Origin: Desulfuromusa sp.
GTDB lineage: Bacteria; Desulfobacterota; Desulfuromonadia; Desulfuromonadales; Geopsychrobacteraceae
NCBI GenBank assembly: GCA_021647765.1
Contig: JAKIUD010000090.1
Location: forward strand, 1 to 10,374
Direction of reading: 5' to 3'
DNA length: 10,374 nt
Shown here: positions 6,719-10,374 of the stretch, piece after piece
Position numbering within the stretch: position 1 is the stretch's first letter
Layout: every line of letters begins with the position of its first letter
Made by a program: the position numbers and the translations under genes
The notes under the pieces: model-generated
Database searches by the model: none
What the model was told of the DNA's origin: nothing
What the model saw: the letters and a program-made list of their open reading frames with translations, nothing else

Positions 6719-6839
6719 AGTGTCCGGTTAGAAAATTGCTGATATTGCACCTGCTGTAAAAATTCCCCTCAATTCCCCTTTGAAACTCGAGATGACATGC
6801 AACTTCTTTTAGCTTATACAAAGTCTTTAACCGGACACT
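6719..6839. mobile_element. MITE-like element with 12-bp terminal inverted repeats
   Basis: AGTGTCCGGTTA (6719-6730) and TAACCGGACACT (6828-6839) are perfect 12-bp inverted repeats bounding 121 bases with no usable ORF. Inside is a short tandem repeat, AATTCCCCTC then AATTCCCCTT (6761-6780). Ends of the form AGTGTCCGGTTAA are ones I recall from IS4-type insertion sequences, so this may be a non-autonomous deletion product of such an IS. I see no clear target-site duplication: the left flank reads GACACC and the right flank ACTGAG. It ends 66 bases upstream of the spermidine-synthase-like gene, and a possible -10 (TATACT, minus strand 6712-6707) lies just outside its left end. Confidence 0.6.
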
Positions 6840-6857
6840 ACTGAGTATAATAGATCG

Positions 6858-6888
6858 ATAAAAAAGCCCGACTGTTTCCAGCCGGGCT
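6858..6888 (-). terminator. Rho-independent terminator of the cytochrome-barrel operon
   Basis: On the minus strand AGCCCG (6888-6883) pairs with CGGGCT (6870-6865), enclosing 12 bases and followed by a T run (6866-6861) in the direction of transcription. It begins about 33 bases after the TAG of the beta-barrel gene (6921-6923). Confidence 0.9.
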
Positions 6889-6920
6889 AAGGTAAACCAT
6901 TTCAAAATGTTACTTTGAAA

Positions 6921-9239
6921 CTAGAAGTTCCAACCAACTCCTACGTAACCGTAGTAAGCGGTTCCATCTTCATCACCGTAGACATACTCTTTACCAGACT
7001 CCCAGATATGATTGTCTGACTTGAAGACGTCGTAAGTGGCTGAGGCTGTTGTATAGAAAGCTTCGGTGAAATTATAGGTGCCACCCACAGTAAACTGATA
7101 CTGCTCATAGGAGAGATCAGAATAGCTGTCGATCAGGTTGTTCTGCACCCAGGAATCATAGTTGTAGGCGCCGCCTCCCATGATCAGGGAAGCACGTTCT
7201 GCGAAATCCCAATCCCAAGAGTCTTCAGCTTTGTTGTAAACAAAGCTTGCATTCAACTGGAGTTTTTCGGTAGCTTGGACATCCACGTTCAAAGATAGTG
7301 TGTGAACATCGGATTCGTATTCTGCGGTATTACATAGCGAGCCAAACTGGCTCGACGCAACGACGTTCGCTCAGCCATGGTACCAGCCGACACAGATGCG
7401 GTTTTCCGTGTCCTGCTTGCTGAATGTGTAGGCCATGGTCAAGTTGACTTTATCACTTGGTGCGTACCAGAAGCTTATCCCTGGTACATAGGTTGTTTGA
7501 TCGTATCCGACATCGTCATTTTCTTCATAACGGATGCGGGCAAACAGAGTTGCTGCCAGGTTGGCTTGAGGTGCCCAGGTAGTATTGAACTTTGCTTCAT
7601 GGACAGTATCTGGCAGGTTTGTCGCCTCAAGGGTGCGGTTGGGATAGACACTGTTCCAGTACCAGACAGTGGTTGCACTGTTATTGTCAATACCTAGATA
7701 ATTAGCGGTATCAACAAACCAGAGACCTGGATTTAAAGGGTCTTGAGTTCCCATTCCTTGAGCAATACCGGTTGGGTTATCAAGCGGGTTGCTGATGTCC
7801 TGATACTTGTAGCTGATCCGACCAGACAGTTGTTTGCTGAGACGGCTTTTCAGGGACACTTTAAAAGTATTTGTCTCGGTCTCTCCTAATTCAGCATCTG
7901 CACGATCTATATTTTCATAGTCGTAACCAAGACGTGCAGTTGTTCCTTGAGCCAAACGGTATACGATATCGATACCGAACTCATCAACATCGCGTGCCTC
8001 GGCTGGATCCCACTCTTGATCCAGGTCAAAAGAGAGAAGATTATTGTCATCACGTGTCGTGAGGTCTGATCTGCGATAGACAATATTGCTATCTGCGTCG
8101 ATGGAATAGGTATTGGCACGAACAGACATGCGTAAATTGCCAAACCTGGTTGCCAGTTTTCCACCGAATGATTCAAATTCAGTTTTTAACGTGTCATTTG
8201 CTAATGAATAAGAAATATCGCTGGCTGGTTCAGATTTGTCACTTTCAATGTCTGCTTTGGTATAAGACGCAGACAGGGTTGTGTTGCTGGAAAAATCATA
8301 ACGCGCTTTGAGTAAATGACTGTCTTTTTCTGAATCAGGCGTGCGACCGTACTCAAAGTACCCGTCTTCATAAAGTAGCTGGTCATTGGCACTAGGGTTG
8401 GTAGCGTTCTCATAAAAACGTGTTGGGGTTGCGCCATCTTCATCGAAAGTCCGATTCATGTACTCATATTCGACGGTTAAAGGACCGAATTTGCCGGTTG
8501 CGCCAAAGGTAAAGTCTTCAGTGCGCTCGTCAATAACTTTGCTTCCAGCAGAGACGTGACATCCATCACATTTCGACATACCAATCGCTTGCTCCATCCC
8601 TTGACGGGTTTCAATGCGCATCCCAGCATGGAACGTAATATTTGGCAGGGCAGGAAGGGTCAAGCTGGTTTCTGTATTGGTTTCCCTGCGAGTTACGATG
8701 TAATCATTATTCAGCTCTTGGGTATAAGCTGCTGCGGCATCGTAAGGAAGAGTGACTCCACCGACAGAAGTTACAGGTGTTGGTAGTGCTGCAAGCTCCC
8801 CAAAAATTTTATCGGTGGTAACACTCGGTTGAGCACCACCTGTATCTTCACGGGCAGTTGCGCCCATTTGATCCAGAGTTTCATGGTCTTTCCAGTGTTC
8901 CAGGACTTGATAGTCAAAATTGAATCGGAAAATCCGTTTGGCATCAAATTCAAGATTAAACTCCTGATCGCGTGGCCCCATGATGTCAGCCCCAAAATCA
9001 ATACTGGAGCTTTCGTTGATTGATTCCAGGAAAAATTTCGGCGCAAAGCTGAAACCTTCCTCTGATCTGGTATTTACATATTCGTTGACGCGTGCAGGGC
9101 TGTCATCGGTATCCATGCCCGAAATGCCAATTTCCACATAGCCGCTGGTCATTGCTTCTCCAGCAATTGCCAGGGTGGTGGTCGACATTAAGGTCAAGAT
9201 TGACAGCAATGCAAGCAGCCATAAATAGCGTTGCTTCAT
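6921..9239 (-). CDS. Outer-membrane beta-barrel of an electron conduit (MtrB/PioB-like, GSU2204-type), with one CXXCH and TGA at 7371-7373 read as selenocysteine
   Basis: This is one frame of 773 codons (772 residues) with a single internal TGA and a TAG stop, ending GYVGVGWNF as outer-membrane barrels do. The ATG at 9237-9239 has a strong GAGGAGG Shine-Dalgarno. An upstream TTG (9254) overlaps that site. Residues 1-26 are a signal peptide (LAIA/GEA). The remainder is a run of amphipathic strands with short turns and long loops. A heme-type motif CDGCH lies at 224-228. The TGA codon is residue 623: NRIC616VGWYHG-U623-ANVVASSQFGSLC636. The protein reads on smoothly with ordinary barrel strands after it. 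I recall this family beside decaheme cytochromes in Geobacter as GSU2204-like CXXCH-containing (seleno)proteins. It follows the decaheme gene by 16 bases and presumably forms its sheath through the outer membrane. Confidence 0.88.
7338..7373 (-). promoter_or_regulatory. Sec codon and candidate bacterial SECIS of the beta-barrel gene
   Basis: After the TGA (7373-7371, minus strand) come 16 bases and then a perfect 7-bp GC-rich stem, CGAGCCA (7354-7348) / TGGCTCG (7344-7338), with the triloop GTT (7347-7345). The loop starts 24 bases after the TGA. Loop length, first-position G and distance match the bacterial SECIS pattern and closely parallel the element in the other selenoprotein gene of this window. 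Confidence 0.78.
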
Positions 9240-9255
9240 TTTTAGCCTCCTCAAG

Positions 9256-10314
9256 TTAACGGGTCAGGCCGCCACCGCTAAGCGGTTGAGACGGGAAGTC
9301 ACTACCATGCACAACTTTGTGGCAGGTTGTACACTTGGTGCCAAATGATGTCTGGAATCCTTCAGTGCCGTGTGGGTTGGCTGTGTCAGTCATCCCCGGA
9401 GTTGTGGGGATTGTTCCTGTTGGGCTGCCGGGTGCCTGGGCAGAATTACGCAGGATATGGAAATGCCCTTCATGGCATTGCAGACACAGGAACGGCTCAT
9501 TTTGCACCAGCATGTTGTTGGCGACTGAACCGTGTGGATCGTGGCAGATGGTGCAGTCGTCTTCAACCGGGGCGTGACCGAATACAAACGGACCCTGGTA
9601 ACGAGTGTGGCAGTCGAGGCACAGATCATTCGTGCGCTCGTGGGTGTTCAGTTCACCGTGCGGATTGTGGCAGTCACCGCAGCTCATCTTGCCTTCTTTA
9701 ATCGGGTGATGAGATGGAAAGTTAGCTTTTGCTTGCATTTCCTGGTGACAGGAATAGCACAGCGCAGGATCTTCTTGTTTCAGGTAGGCATTAGTGTGAT
9801 TCTCAGTGTGCATGCTGTGGCAGTCAGTACAGCTGAGATCAGCAAGGGCATGCTCACTGTGAGTCCAGTCCATCAGGCTGCCATCAGTATGACATTTGGA
9901 GCAGATGGCGCCGACTTCTTCAGCGGACAATTCTGCCGGGCGGAGAATTAAATCGGTATCTCCTTCGGCATCAACGTGCAGGCTGCCGGGACCGTGGCAG
10001 GATTCGCAGCCTTTTTCTGCACCCATCATTTCAAAGTCTGCCAAGCGACCATGAATATTTTTGGCAAAACCTTCAGTACCGGTGCCTATGGCGAACATAT
10101 CGCCAGCCATATCATCATGGCATTCGAGACAGGTGTCCTGTCCCACATAGCTGGCACCTTCAATCTGCGGCATGGTCAGCATCTTCTGTCTGATTGCACC
10201 TGTGGCACATGCGGCCAGGAACATCAGCAGGAGAAGTACACTTACCAGTGTTGATTGCCACATTGTTTTGACAAGCATTCCGTGATTATTTGGTACAGTT
10301 CGCAATATTTTCAT
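9256..10314 (-). CDS. Decaheme c-type cytochrome lipoprotein (MtrA/DmsE-like, GSU2203-type)
   Basis: The gene encodes 352 residues from the ATG at 10312-10314. Exactly ten CXXCH heme sites are present (first Cys at 62, 103, 138, 162, 186, 212, 232, 254, 277 and 328), with many distal His (for example PSHHP, HNPHG, HDPHG, EGHFH) for bis-His ligation. The signal peptide has a hydrophobic core VLLLLMFLA and a lipobox LAAC (C36), followed by Ala, so it is likely a lipid-anchored outer-membrane or periplasmic protein. It would carry electrons between inner-membrane or periplasmic donors and the barrel encoded next. The start is uncertain: ATG 10278 (24-residue signal) and ATG 10263 are alternatives, and none has a good Shine-Dalgarno. 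Ten hemes plus an adjacent MtrB-like barrel match the porin-cytochrome arrangement. It heads the operon seen here, and its promoter is probably beyond the window edge. Confidence 0.93.
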   Translation of the reverse strand: MKILRTVPNNHGMLVKTMWQSTLVSVLLLLMFLAACATGAIRQKMLTMPQIEGASYVGQDTCLECHDDMAGDMFAIGTGTEGFAKNIHGRLADFEMMGAEKGCESCHGPGSLHVDAEGDTDLILRPAELSAEEVGAICSKCHTDGSLMDWTHSEHALADLSCTDCHSMHTENHTNAYLKQEDPALCYSCHQEMQAKANFPSHHPIKEGKMSCGDCHNPHGELNTHERTNDLCLDCHTRYQGPFVFGHAPVEDDCTICHDPHGSVANNMLVQNEPFLCLQCHEGHFHILRNSAQAPGSPTGTIPTTPGMTDTANPHGTEGFQTSFGTKCTTCHKVVHGSDFPSQPLSGGGLTR

Positions 10315-10334
10315 ATTTAATGGTCTTTTGATGA

Positions 10335-10360
10335 TCGGGGACAATTTGCATTGCCCCCGA
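10335..10360 (-). promoter_or_regulatory. Strong leader hairpin with a GCAA tetraloop upstream of the decaheme gene
   Basis: Read on the minus strand as RNA, UCGGGGGCAAU (10360-10350) pairs over 11 bases with AUUGUCCCCGA (10345-10335), using one G-U pair. The loop is GCAA, a stable GNRA tetraloop. It ends 20 bases before the ATG at 10314. No T run follows, so it is not an obvious terminator of an upstream gene. It may be an mRNA leader structure, for example the 3' part of a riboswitch or a stabilising hairpin. The rest of the leader lies outside the window. Confidence 0.55.
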
Positions 10361-10374
10361 AGTTCTTCAGAAAG

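Noticed and set aside
6921..7292. Separate 123-residue barrel protein starting at TTG 7290-7292
   Set aside because: It has no signal peptide or ribosome site, and it is in frame with the upstream barrel across a single TGA.
10315..10374. c-di-GMP (GEMM) riboswitch upstream of the decaheme gene
   Set aside because: Only a GNRA-capped hairpin is visible. The conserved core of the aptamer is not in the 60 bases present.
1..10374. CRISPR array, tRNA or rRNA genes
   Set aside because: No regularly spaced direct repeats, cloverleaf-like sequences or rRNA motifs were seen on either strand.

Overview
The window looks like chromosomal DNA of a metal- or sulfur-reducing deltaproteobacterium of the Desulfuromonadales/Geobacterales type. 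Three things suggest this: a ten-heme lipoprotein cytochrome paired with an outer-membrane beta-barrel of the MtrB/PioB kind, two genes that need selenocysteine (Sec) to be read through, and GGGACTGTCCC-type extragenic palindromes. No rRNA, tRNA or CRISPR array is visible.

Layout. Bases 1-72 hold the first 24 codons of a minus-strand gene, perhaps a transposase. Bases 224-3405 run rightwards: an exported LysM lytic transglycosylase with its own terminator, a short-chain dehydrogenase, a doubtful small membrane ORF, and a YfaZ-like outer-membrane protein behind a good sigma-70-type promoter. A convergent gap (3406-3740) carries a 112-bp nested palindrome. From 3741 to the end everything lies on the minus strand. 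First comes a two-gene unit, an exported double rhodanese followed by a GrdB-family selenoprotein. Then comes a spermidine-synthase-like gene followed by a broken hotdog thioesterase. A 121-bp element with 12-bp inverted ends follows, and then the decaheme cytochrome and beta-barrel operon, closed by a terminator.

Main reading result. Two genes that a standard translation splits in two are each one continuous frame interrupted by a single TGA. Each TGA is followed by a hairpin with a three-base, G-starting loop at the distance expected of a bacterial SECIS. The first is at 4053-4055, in the selenoprotein-B-like gene, with a U-G-I-C redox motif. The second is at 7371-7373, in the beta-barrel gene, where Sec623 sits between Cys616 and Cys636 in a long loop that I predict faces outside the cell. 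The same barrel carries one heme-type CXXCH motif, also in a predicted outward loop.

How the genes may work together. The cytochrome and barrel (9256-10314 and 6921-9239) are 16 bases apart with a strong Shine-Dalgarno between them, and look like a porin-cytochrome conduit moving electrons across the outer membrane. The barrel's Sec/Cys loop and CXXCH loop would add redox groups at the surface. The rhodanese and the GrdB-like selenoprotein form a separate unit of unknown substrate, with chalcogen (S/Se) chemistry as a common theme. The remaining genes are envelope or housekeeping functions with no clear link.
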